A program made the position numbers and the translations under genes. From Dysidea avara (Eukaryota; Porifera; Demospongiae; Dictyoceratida; Dysideidae), in the NCBI RefSeq assembly GCF_963678975.1, contig NC_089272.1:26229471-26293470 (forward strand): a stretch of 64,000 nt of DNA. The letters run 5' to 3'. Under the pieces are notes generated by a model. It saw nothing but the letters and a program-made list of their open reading frames with translations. It made no database searches and was not told the DNA's origin. Below are positions 28,998 through 43,884 of the stretch, piece after piece; within the stretch, counting starts at the first letter, position 1, and each line of letters starts with the position of its first letter.

Positions 28998-30248
28998 TAG
29001 CTACACGTTTTGTTGCAGCTCGCGGGTTGGTACTTTAATACAATAATCATTATATATATGACTCACTTGAGTCGACTTGATTCTCAGCTGATGTGGAAAC
29101 TTGCACTACATAAGCTTCACTGTACATGTTTACCGTACATAGTAGTAGCAGCAACACGGGCGCCATTAGTTTTCAGCAAGCTCCACGCGGGTCAGTGAGA
29201 CAAATTCGTCACTTCTCGAAACTCTTCTCAACGCTGATACTGTGATACCATCTAAGCTCAAACGTAAAGGTCAGTATTTCCAAGGTATTTTCCCAAATAG
29301 GGTTCACTGACGGTGTGCTCTATTTTGGCACTGAGAGAACCCGTGAATACGCTCTCAGCAGTGGCCACAGTCAGTGGCCACAGTAATTACCTCCCACACA
29401 CATGCATAGCTGTCAACATCGTTAGTATCGTTACCACAAATTAATGTTTAGACTACTAAACGTGCAATCAATCAAACAACTCAGTCTTACGTTTAACCCT
29501 CTCAGGTTCCTGCGTGCTATAAATTTGTGCTTAGCCTTAGCTAATTCTCTAAAGTGGTAGAAATCTCAGTGGCCCCGCCGCGCTCGGGGCCACTGAGATT
29601 TCGTAACATTATTCCGTCCTTGTCTCGCAGTTTAGCTTATCTCGGGCCCACTTTAAGCACACGTGAGTCATTCTTATCTTGGGCTCTATACTTTAAGGGT
29701 AAGTTGCGGTTAAGCGAAAAAACCGTTCGCTTTTTGATAAAAGCACCAAACATGGTATATGAAGCCATAGATGTACAATACATTACTTCTATATTGGATC
29801 ATACCTGTACTTTTAACGCTGAAACATTGGCTCCATTAGAAATGTTTAAAAACAGGTTATTTTACCACATTTTGAAAGATTTTCTGATTACACCTGTGAA
29901 TTCATGCTGTTTAAGCAAAAACAAAGATTTAAATGCACTTGTGTGGTTTCCTCACCTTATAACCGAGTTTAAAAGTTTCAAAACGTGCCCTAAGGCAATG
30001 ATTTTGATGTGGCACCGTGTCTCAGATGATTTATTATACCTTACTTAACTTTCACAGAAAATTTGTGCATATAGTGAACAATTTCATCAAAATTTGTTGC
30101 TTAGCTACTCACTAATATATATTGCTTTATTACAGGGCAGCTCCTCGGCAGCTCCAGAAGGAGGTTTCTGTGGTTTCCAGAAACTGGTCAAGAGTAATCG
30201 AGATACCCAAATAGAGCAGTCACCCACACAAGCATTATAAAGATATAG
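28998..30248. other. Unassigned stretch before Gypsy element 1
   Basis: An open frame of 164 codons at 29554-30048 starts in the hairpin and shows no domain I know. 30196-30226 holds a solitary copy of the composite-head motif (ATCGAGATACCCAAATAGAG). Nothing else is recognised. Confidence 0.45.
29560..29602. repeat. GC-rich hairpin
   Basis: Perfect 17-bp arms (GAAATCTCAGTGGCCCC / complement) with a 9-bp loop, within otherwise AT-rich unassigned sequence (28998-30248). No terminator or gene context is evident. Confidence 0.8.
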
Positions 30249-30252
30249 CTAG

Positions 30253-30412
30253 TGTAATGTAACTGAACTATTATATTTATGTATTTATTTGTCTGTACCG
30301 TACCCACAAGCTGTAATTATAACGAATGTACGTGTGTCTGTAATTGATTCCAATTAACGCTTGTAGTGTGTGTATGAGTGTGTTAATCCGTGCCGAGTAT
30401 ACTTCTGTTACA
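30253..30412 (+). repeat. Gypsy 1 5' LTR
   Basis: About 160 bp and clearly homologous to 36309-36454, but with several substitutions and indels, so the insertion is old. Confidence 0.9.
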
Positions 30413-30413
30413 C

Positions 30414-30455
30414 CATAGATACTATAGCCTTACCTGTAAGGCTATAGTATCTATG
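30414..30455. repeat. 42-bp snapback insertion with 7-bp direct flanks
   Basis: Perfect 20-bp arms (CATAGATACTATAGCCTTAC / complement) with a 2-base loop, flanked by GTTACAC on both sides (30407-30413, 30456-30462). The 3' LTR and the expected LTR/PBS junction lack it. Confidence 0.88.
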
Positions 30456-30462
30456 GTTACAC

Positions 30463-30477
30463 TGGTAGCAGAGGATG
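30463..30477 (+). promoter_or_regulatory. Gypsy 1 primer-binding site
   Basis: TGGTAGCAGAGGATG is complementary to the 3' end (with CCA) of eukaryotic initiator tRNA-Met. It sits right after the LTR end and the snapback insertion. Confidence 0.85.
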
Positions 30478-30745
30478 ACTAGTAAGCACGCATATCAAAA
30501 CATATTTGTCAAATCAAGCATTTTCAGGTGGTCAACATTAAAAGTTTTCAAAACACTGTGTTAAACCTTGAAAATTAAGAATTATGCATTAAATAGATCT
30601 AATATCTGTTTAATATCTTTTTTGAAACCTCAACTTGGTAATACAGGCTGATCATAAAATCTCATCATTCCTTGTCATTTGCTGTCCAACACAAAATAGC
30701 TACATGTATTTTACACTACACACAAAAACACTAATTTACAACCGT

Positions 30746-31077
30746 TGCTGTCAGACCTTCAGTGCTGGTCACTGTAAAGCATTAATAATAAATACTTTAG
30801 GTTTAAGGAAGAAAATCCATCCCTCCTGGAGGAAGACTGGGTGTGGCCCCGACTAGACATTGGGTGACCTGCAGTTCGAATCCTGGGTTTGGAGGGATTT
30901 TTTTCCTTACTTTGGCCCCTTTTCTGTTACACCTTATTTCAGTTAGTAAGTCAAGTCACTAAGTCAAGTCACTAGGTCTAAGTCCTTGTAGGTTAGGTAA
31001 TCCTAAGGCTGCAGCATATGTTGCTGTCAGACCTTCAGTGCTGGTCACTGTAAAGCACTAATAATAATAATAATAAC
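30746..31077 (+). repeat. SINE (tRNA-derived) with a second tail copy
   Basis: The full copy is about 30810-31077. It has a tRNA-like head with B box GCAGTTCGAATCCTGG near 30871, a body, the tail TCAGACCTTCAGTGCTGGTC..CTGTAAAGCACT and an (AAT)n end. The same tail also occurs at 30746-30800 just upstream, so a truncated copy precedes the full one. It is inserted in the Gypsy 1 leader. Confidence 0.75.
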
Positions 31078-31650
31078 CTTTAACTCACAAAATTTCTATA
31101 GCACACCATACAATAAAAGAAAGCCCTTGAATTTCTCTATCCAATTCCGACCGTACAAATGGGAAAATGTTGCCATAGCGACAGTTATTTACTGCTGATG
31201 ATGACATAATACGCGCTCCATACATTAACCTATTGGAAAATTTAATGATCTCGGTGGGAAAATCCCAATTTACAAGTTGTTATCCTCTACCAAATTCGCT
31301 GAGTTTGGTATCATTCTACGCAGCGAAGGATGCTTAATAAGACTCCGACCGTACAAATTGTTAAACAGGTTAGTTTAAAGAAATATGTTTAAAAACACGT
31401 GTTTTTACGGGCATTCTGAACACGTAGATTTTGGGGTACAAGGCTCCTTTTTAGCTTCCCCTTCGCTACTACACAAAGACCTTACACATGAATCGAATCG
31501 CATTTCAACAAGGAATCTGATAAACCAAACTTCGTGTCTGTCAACCAAAGTACGCGGAAGTTATGGCGCCTTGTTTAGAAGACGGTGTTATTTTATACGA
31601 AACGGGCGTAACCCATTCGGAAATCCGGAATATCTTACACAAGTTTTGAT

Positions 31651-36200
<4,550 letters not shown>

Positions 36201-36308
36201 AGTCTGCTTATGAATCACGTTATCCGCAACGCAGCAGAAGACCACCAGACTGGTTCGACATTAGTAACTTACCAAGCTTGGGACAAGCTTTTTAGAAGGG
36301 AGGACGAT

Positions 36309-36454
36309 TGTAATGTAACTGAACTATTATATTTATGTATTTATTTGTCTGTACTCACAAGCTGTATCTATAACAAATGCACGTGTGTCTGTAATTGATT
36401 CCAATTAACACTTGTAGTGTGTGTATGAGTTTGTTAATCCAGACTTCTATTACA
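36309..36454 (+). repeat. Gypsy 1 3' LTR
   Basis: 146 bp, starting TGTAATGTAACTGAAC and ending TTCTATTACA. It is followed by the CTAG target duplication. Confidence 0.9.
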
Positions 36455-36904
36455 CTAGCTAATAAACTGCTGAATTCACTTAAATCCAGCTTCAGAAAAT
36501 CTAACTTACAAAAACATTGGGAAGGATGTCCCCTACATCTCTTACATGCTAGTGTGCTTCTCACTATGGCACAAGTGCATGCCTTCCTAATGATATTTGT
36601 TACACTGCTATGTACATGTAGCTAGGCCCTGTCATTGCAAAAAGTTGGGTTGCAGTAAAACTCCTGGAGCAGCACATAATACATTCATTCATTTCAGATT
36701 TCATTAGGTTGTGAAATCTATAGAAACCAAATACTGTAAAACAAGATCACTATATGGTTCATTGTTGCTGGACCTTGCAAGGATTCTTGGTTGATCTTGT
36801 AACCGTTGAAGTTTTTGCCAGAAACCTTAACCAAACTTACTGTAGCAATGTATGCCATCTACCCATGAATAAAATATGTTGCATTTTTAAAAAAATATTA
36901 AGAC

Positions 36905-37095
36905 TTTACAGCGCAAGTGCTGAAGGTCTGTAGGACTCCTGGTCCTATGCAGCCTGTTTAAAATTGTGACAGAAAGTATGTTTGAAAAGATGTAGAAAGG
37001 AGAAAAATCCATGACTGGACCTGGGCAGCATTGAACCTGCAACCATTCGATTAATGCTCGAACGCTTACAGGAGTCTGCCAGGCGGTCAGGATGT
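36905..37095 (-). repeat. SINE, minus strand
   Basis: On the minus strand: an A-box-like TGGCAGACTCCTGTAAGC, the B box GCAGGTTCAATGCTGCCC, a GGATTTTTCTCCTTTC linker shared with the SINE at 30810, and the diverged tail CAGACCTTCAGCACTTGC..CTGTAAAG. A more diverged member of the same tail family. Confidence 0.65.
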
Positions 37096-37507
37096 CCTCT
37101 CCTTGTTAATTTCACGTATATGTATCCATAGGAACTGTAGAGACTCAGAGGGCTACAATACATGCATCTGAAAAATAAACAGGCACTGATTCAGTTGGCT
37201 ACCAGCTCAAACCTACACCAGTGTTGTAAAGGAACTTACCATATTGACAGACTTTTGTTTCTTTTGTTCAGATAATGAACTACTTTCATACCCACTATTA
37301 TAGTTTTTAGTAGGTTAAAAGCCATCATGCTTGGTTTGGCACCTTGGCAGGCATTTTATTAGTAATTGGGGCACAGCTGAGATCATTAATTAATGCCCTG
37401 TCTTAGTGACCAAACCTCGGCCTCTGCATTTCAACCTATGTACTAAAGAAAGTCAAGAAACAGTGAGTAATATAACCTACATTGTCTTATTTAACATAAT
37501 ATTTCAG

Positions 37508-37846
37508 AATACAGTCCAGTGTGTGTGTAATAAGAATGCTTCCATTTTATTCCTGGATACATGCACATGTACATAAATGTATCCAATTTAAGAAGTGCTG
37601 TTACAACACATGATTCCATTACAATCACTTGGGATGTTACAACTAACCCATACTGTGGAGATGTGTCTTGTATTGCAACTATAACTGGATCAGCACAATG
37701 GCCTACCATTGATCAACATCACAGAACTGCATTGTTCTCCGATTTGAGTAATAGTACAACCTACAGTGTACATTATCACACTGACTGCTACTAATAAAGC
37801 TGGTGACAGGATTACATTAAGTGGACAACCTCAGTCAAGTGGATCA
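37508..37846 (+). pseudogene. Broken fibronectin type III exon
   Basis: The acceptor is AACATAATATTTCAG before 37508 and the donor GGATCAG|GTGTGT at 37846. The frame from 37561 reads NLRSAVTTHDSITITWDV, then LFSDLSNSTTYSV, the B and F strand signatures of FN3. One base is missing near 37770; the next frame continues ITLTATNKAGDRITLSG to the donor. Two stop codons (TAATAA at about 37528) lie between the acceptor and the domain. I infer a decayed exon of an extracellular protein gene. No neighbouring exons were found within several kb. Confidence 0.5.
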
Positions 37847-37854
37847 GGTGTGTG

Positions 37855-37902
<48 letters not shown>

Positions 37903-37913
37903 TGTGTGTGTGT
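37847..37913 (+). repeat. (GT)n(GCGT)n microsatellite
   Basis: GT repeat with an internal GCGT block, starting at the FN3 donor. Confidence 0.95.
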
Positions 37914-37985
37914 GAGGCAGCATAGCCAAGTGGCTAGAGCACTGGCCTGGTAATTGAAAGGTTCCACGTTTGATACACTAACCAA
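37914..37985 (+). repeat. tRNA-Thr-like SINE head
   Basis: CATAGCCAAGTGGCTAGAGC, then ACTGGCCTGGTAATT and a weak B box GTTTGATACAC, resembles a tRNA-Thr with a GGT anticodon loop. The acceptor stem cannot form with the 3' side, so it is not a functional tRNA. Confidence 0.6.
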
Positions 37986-37989
37986 ACTA

Positions 37990-40393
37990 AATTATAAATG
38001 CATGAACAACAAACTTGGTAAATCAGTAAGTGATATAGCATAAAGTAAATATGTACATTTGAAGAAAGAGAAGATATCATCCCAAAAGCTGCATAAACAC
38101 TTTCACTTTTGAGAAACAAAGCAAGACATTTCATGTGTTGTCCAAAAATGTAAGAAGCAAAATTAAATTGTGCTGTAGTATACTACTTATGATTAATACA
38201 GATATTCTTAGTATTATTCTCATCAAGCAAAAAGACAATACCTGAAATTCATTAATTCAACAGAAGTTTTGTAGTGGAGTATTAATGATGATGATTTTGA
38301 TTAAGTCTCACAAAAAGCTACTAGTTTTATGAAAAAGTGGAAATATCTGGTTTGCATAACAGTTAGCAAGTGAGCTACTACAATGTTAATTGTCTCATAT
38401 TAGCATTCATGTAAATTATGTACACCATGATTACGGAAAGTAAGCAATGTTGTACAGAATTGGAAGAATACAGTATATCAGGTACATATGCATGATTAAA
38501 ATGTGTATAGGGCAGCTACTGTATGGTAACAAGCAATTTCCGTGGCTGTGTACATCAAAGTATCCAAAGCATCTTGTCTGTTCTGTATGAAATTAAGGAA
38601 AGAAAGTACAGTCAGGCAGAAAACAAATTATTAATTAATATAGAAAAAGAGACGTATTATTGGTGAGTTATTAAGGTACGTTATATGTTGATGTGCTGTT
38701 GAGTGCAGTGACTTTTGATTCCTAAAATTTTAGTTAGTATCATTTCCATATGGGGTTAAATGATTGACAACTACCAGCTAATGGACTACATGTACTGGTA
38801 ATATAGGTATGTATGTTAAAATATTTAATGCCATGTCAATTGCCAATCAACATTATGTAACAGTGTTCATATTTTGGAGAGTCGACTTTATTCATGTGAA
38901 TACAGGATAGCTTATTTTGACTATGACTTGGTAAGTGAGTTATGTTGCACAATACATGTATCTGCTAAACCTGATGTAGTAGTAGATGTGATAAGAATAA
39001 AAAAAGATTTGTGAAAACGTTGCAAGAAATGAACTGAACAGTATGTGCACTAAAGTAAGCCTCAATCTACAATACAGTATGTGATTCCACAATGTAGCCC
39101 TGAAGTGTTTCAACAAGGACGAAAGGAACTTATGATTAAAGATTGATGAACTTTTACTTGTAAATGCACTGTTTACTATGTATATTGATCCATGTACAGT
39201 AGTTTCAATGCATAATTATTGAACAATCAAAAAACCACTTAGCATCATCATTATTGTGTCAGTGAAACATATTAATATCCACTGTATTTTTTGCTTATTT
39301 TCATGTAAAAGTTAAAATCATGTGAAGATTTTTACTAAATGCAGTTTTGTTTGCGCTTAGAAAGTGTTATTAATGCTAGTCTCTGCAGGTAGATATGTGT
39401 GTGTTTCACAGCAGGTCAGACAATGTACAAGTGGAATAAATGTCTAAAAGCTTAATAACTGCAGTTGTGTAGTAGGGATCATGGAGGTTTGGGCTTTCCT
39501 TGCCAAAAACCACCACTTTTGTTTACCAGTATTGGTTGGGCATAATCAAATCCTAACATGGGCCCCACACACATTCAACAAGTTCCTATGAAATTTTAAC
39601 AGAATTTTTTGTTGATTGACTGATGCTTTCAGCCAAGTATAATTTGACTGGTTAAAGCTAAAGGCTAATCATAGTTTAACATCACATTTAAGCCCGAGAT
39701 CTTTTTTTGCCAATTGTAGAAGATACAGAATCATCCATGAATTTCCATAGCAAGTGAACTGATTGCAGAAGTGCAACATAGCTGAAGGCCAGTTCACTTT
39801 TCACTCAGTGGTTGTGTAATTAATAATTACTATAATATGCTTGATGACAATCTTTCTCTTTATGTGGTAAACATTGCTTCACCAGTCAAAAGTAATTATA
39901 TTGCAAAAGTAAACAAATAAGCATAAACAGTTATCAGTTTAACAATTGAGTAATGAGGTACCCTTAATCCCATTCCTTGCCATTTTATTAGAGATAGTGC
40001 TGTAGCTAAAGAGAATAGGTGTGTTGAGACAAGTTAATGGTGACGCACATACTTCAGACTACAATATTTTTGTGCATACATGAACTACAATAATTATTAT
40101 AACTTGTACTGATGGTATTGTTGTCAAAATGTGCAATTGAAGTAAGCTGACAAATTAAAATGGTGTGTTTGGGTTCTTCATCAGGTATGACTACTCCTTC
40201 ACCTGCTGCAGCATTGTTGTCATATTTCTCAGCACTTGTGCCCAGCATATAGTCCTAGTAAAAAATAACTCAATTGCTCACTTAGAAGTTGTAATAACTG
40301 ACTGTCAGCCTGTCATTGTTGTTGAAGTGTTGATAACTCCTACCAGCTAGTTAAATTTTCATTTGTTCTGCAAAAGCTGTTGATGTATATATA
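37990..40393. other. No recognisable feature
   Basis: About 2.4 kb of AT-rich, apparently unique sequence with no long ORF, no splice-supported exon and no repeat that I recognise. It may be an intron or intergenic. Confidence 0.45.
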
Positions 40394-40719
40394 ATCTAAA
40401 CCAAAGCAGCCAAACTGTAAAAAAGAATGCGGCTCCAAAAAGGCCAGGATGAAAAAAGATGTGAAATCCAAGGTGGCGGCAAAGAAATGACTGAGATGGT
40501 AGGTTAATGGCAAAAATTTTAATTACGACAATTCAGGTGAATTTGCGTTGCCTCCTCCACTAGGATTCAGCACCAAATTCGTCGTAATTAAAATTTTTGC
40601 CATTAACCTACCATCACAGCCATTCTTGGCTGCCACCTTGGATTTCACATCTTTTTTCATCCTGGCCCTTTTTGGGGGCCGCAATCTTTTTTTACAGCTT
40701 GGCTGTTTTGGTTTAGATA
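40394..40719. repeat. Palindromic MITE-like end, copy 3
   Basis: Ends ATCTAAACCAAAGCAGCC / GGCTGTTTTGGTTTAGAT; 326 bp with a near-complete self-complementary structure. Confidence 0.9.
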
Positions 40720-40904
40720 TCACTTCTTTTTGTATTGCAAGCCACAAAGCCAGCCATTAACTGGCTTTGGTGCTTCCTTCTAACTTTTTTTATCTTTTCT
40801 GTAGAAATATGGGAACAAAGGAAGAAATGTTGTGTACAGTTTTTGCCTGATTAAAAATATTTGTATATTTAACAATGAAAGATGATTTTGTTTCCAACAC
40901 ATAT

Positions 40905-42500
40905 TTCTACAGGGTGATTTGTTTGTAGCTGATCCCTATAAGGTAACTTGTATCCAGCTGATATCTCTACAGGGTGACATGTTTGTAGCTGATCTCTCTA
41001 CATGATGGTTTGTTTGTAGCTGAACTCTCTACAAGGTAACTTCTTCTAGCTGATCTCTCTACAGGGTGACTTGTTTGTAGCTGAACTCTCTACATGATGG
41101 TTTCTTTGTAGCTGAACTCTCTAAAAGGTAACTTCTTCTATCTGATCTTTCTACAGGGTGATTTATTTGTAGCTGAATTCTCTACAGGGTGGTTTGTTTG
41201 CAGCTGAACTCTCTACATGGTGGTTTCTTTGTAGCTGAACTCTCTGCAAGGTGACTTCTTGTAGCTGAACTCTCTACACAGTGATTTGTTTGTAGCTGAA
41301 CTCTTTACAAGATGATTTGTTTCTAGCTGATCTCTCTTTAGGGTAACTTGTTTGTAGCTGAACTCTCTACAGGATGGTTTCTTTGTAGCTGATCTCTCTA
41401 CAGGGTGACTTGTTTATAGCTGAACTCTCTACAAGGTGATTTGTTTGCAGCTGAACTCTCTACAGGGTGGTTTTTTTATAACTGAACTCTAAAAGGTGAC
41501 TTCTTCTAGCTTATCTCTCTACAGGACGATTTGTTTGTAGCTGAATTCTCTACAGGATGATTTGTTTGCAGCTGAACTCTCTACAGGGTAGTTTTTTATA
41601 ACTGAACTCTACAAGGTGACTTCTTCTAGCTTATCTCTCTACAGGACGATTTGTGTGTAGCTGAATTCTCTACAGGATGATTTGTTTGCAGCTGAACTCT
41701 CTACATGATGGTTTCTTTGTAGCTAAACTCTATGCAGGGTGTTGTGGTTGTAGCTGAACTCTCTACAGGATGGTTTCTTTGTAGCTGAACTCTCTGCAAG
41801 GCGATTTCTTCTAGTTGATCTCTCTACAATGTAACTTCTTGTAGCTGATCTCTCTACTGGGTGACTTGTATCTAGTTGTACACTCTACAAGGTGATTTGT
41901 TTGTAGCTGAATACTCTACAGGATATTTTTGTAGCCAAACTCTCTGCAGGGTGATTTGTTTGTAGTTGAACTATCTACAGGGTGGTTTCTTTGTAGCTGA
42001 TGTCACTACAGGTGACTGTTTCTAGCTGAACTCTCTACAGGGTGATTTTTTTCTAGCTGAACTCTCTCCAGTGTGATCACTTCACAGCTGAACCCTCTAC
42101 AAAGTGGTTTCTTCTATCTGATCTCTCTACAGTGTGATTTGTTTGTAGCTGAACTCTCTACAAGGTGACGTTTTCTAGCTGAGCTTTCTCTTATTTCTAG
42201 TTGATCTCTCTACAGAGTAACTTGTTAGTAAAGCTGAAGTCTTTATATGGTGGATTTTGGTTGCTAAACTCTCTGAATGAAGACTTGTTTGTAGCAGAAT
42301 TTCTACAGAGTGAATTGCTTGTAGCTAAACTCTCTACAGGGTACATGACTTGTTTATAGCTGAACTCTCTTCAGTGTTACTTGTATAATGTTCTGAATCA
42401 CTACAGCAATATATTTGTAGCTGAACTCTCTATAGGGTGATTTGCTTCTTGCTGAACTGTCTATAAGATTAACTGTTTGCAGCTGAATTCCCTACAGAAT
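40905..42500 (+). repeat. 31-bp satellite array, copy 3
   Basis: Unit GTAGCTGAACTCTCTACAGG-GTGATTTGTTT with two alternating subtypes (GTTTGTAGCTGAACTC and CTTCTAGCTGATCTC). About 51 units, diverged towards the 3' end. No ORF of coding character. Confidence 0.93.
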
Positions 42501-43360
42501 AACTTGTAATGTACTAGAATTCTATAATGGAGTAAATAAATTAGCCGAATGCTCTATTAGGGTGACTGTTCTATTAGAGTATCTCGATCTCGCGTTTGCT
42601 ACACGGAGTTGGCTTTCGAATCATAATTCAGTGGTTTGTAATCCGATTCTTCTGTACGACTGCAAGGACTTTCTATGAAGATTATTCCAGCTATACACCG
42701 ATTTTTAACTCATTGCTCTAAGCGGTTTGCCTAGTAGGAGTGAAAACTAATAGTTTTTTTATTCATAAAAATCGATCGCGTAATTGTGACACAGGTTGGG
42801 TTTTGTGTCATATCTCCATGGTTTTTATCTCGATTCTTTTCAAACTACCAAAAGGCACTCCTACTATGGTTACTCCATCTACATAGCAATTTTCAACTCA
42901 TTCCTTGAAGCGGTTTACCCTGTAGGCGTGACAACATATCGATCTTGTTTTACGCGAATAATCGGTCATAACTCCCGAACCATTCATCGGATTTGCAACA
43001 AATTTGATGCTAGGATTCGCCTTTGGACTCCCTTCCTGTGTGCCAAATTTCAAAGCGATCGGAGTACGCGTTCGCGTTTCATAGCAATTTTTGCAAGCGT
43101 GCGAAAACATGAAGAAAAAAAAACGAAAAAAAATCGAAACTTTGGCAGCTCGTATCTAGGAAATGGCTGGAGCGATTTCCTTCACATTTGGTATGTAGAC
43201 TCCCCTGGATGGCGGGAAACTCTGTAGCAACTTTGGTTCCAATCGGATAAGGCATCACCTAGATACAAAAGTGTGGAAATGACGTTTTTTTCTTCCTGTC
43301 AATTACCCACAGTGTGGCGCGCCGGCTTCTTGGGCCGCACTACACACTATCGTGTGTCTT

Positions 43361-43730
43361 TATCATTATGATAAATATTGAAAAAAGGTTCAGAAAAAGG
43401 AAGTGGCTAGTCACTTACGCTTCTGACTGTTGTACCATCTTCCACAATTTTTCTGCTACTTTTTCATGCCAGCAGCCTTGAACCGAGTGACACTAAGCTC
43501 TTTCTTCACCTCTGTTAGCTAGCTCATCTTTCCTTTGCAGTTGTTGTGTTCTTCTTTACCATGCATACTAGTAATATATATTTAGATAGCTTCAACAACA
43601 GCAGAGTTTGACAGTGTAATAGATTTCCTCACATGGATATAGTTGTAAAATGGGCACGGGTGATTTGCCTTATATGCATATTATACCCATGCAAAGCCCA
43701 AGGGCTGTGGGCATACAGATTCTGTACATG
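43361..43730. other. No recognisable feature
   Basis: Short unassigned stretch between composite copy 3 and the palindrome. Confidence 0.5.
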
Positions 43731-43845
43731 TGATCCAGTAGAGTTTATATTGAACGACAACTTATCCAACTAACAGTACTAGACTAGTACTGTTAGTGGG
43801 ATAAGTTGTTATTCATTATAAACTCTGCTGGATCACATGTACAGA
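43731..43845. repeat. 115-bp palindrome
   Basis: Arms TCTGTACATGTGATCCAGTA.. and its near-perfect complement, meeting at TAACAGTACTAGACTAGTACTG. It can form a long hairpin; no ORF. Confidence 0.85.
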
Positions 43846-43861
43846 ACAGGGGTAGAGAAAT

Positions 43862-43884
43862 GGGGGGGGGGGGGGGGGGGGGGG
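43862..43884 (+). repeat. Run of 23 G
   Basis: Homopolymer of 23 G beside the 115-bp palindrome, followed by a small hairpin GATCCCCCACTT..AAGTGGAGGATC. It could form a G-quadruplex; its length may be an assembly estimate. Confidence 0.9.

Larger units (their letters stand above)
40394..43360 (+). repeat. Composite satellite-bearing repeat, copy 3 (most complete)
   Basis: Order: palindromic end 40394-40719; spacer 40720-40904 with a small AAAGCCAGCC..GGCTTTGG hairpin; about fifty 31-bp repeats 40905-42500; head 42540-43360, starting GCTCTATTAGGGTGACTG and ending CCGGCTTCTTGGGCCGC plus a small ACACAC/GTGTGT hairpin. No ORF with a known domain. The shared order with copies 1, 2 and 4 indicates a single unit about 3 kb long. 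Confidence 0.82.

Noticed and set aside
29554-30048. 164-codon ORF
   Set aside because: It starts inside a GC-rich hairpin, has no recognisable domain or splice context, and could be chance.
30830-30895. Standalone tRNA gene in the Gypsy leader
   Set aside because: Only the B box is good; it is the head of a SINE that continues to a conserved tail and (AAT)n.
37914-37985. Functional tRNA-Thr gene
   Set aside because: Good D-arm and anticodon-loop similarity, but no acceptor stem and a degenerate T arm.
42796-43227. 143-codon ORF in composite copy 3
   Set aside because: Lies in the head block; its homologues in copies 1 and 4 are not open in the same frame and it shows no domain.
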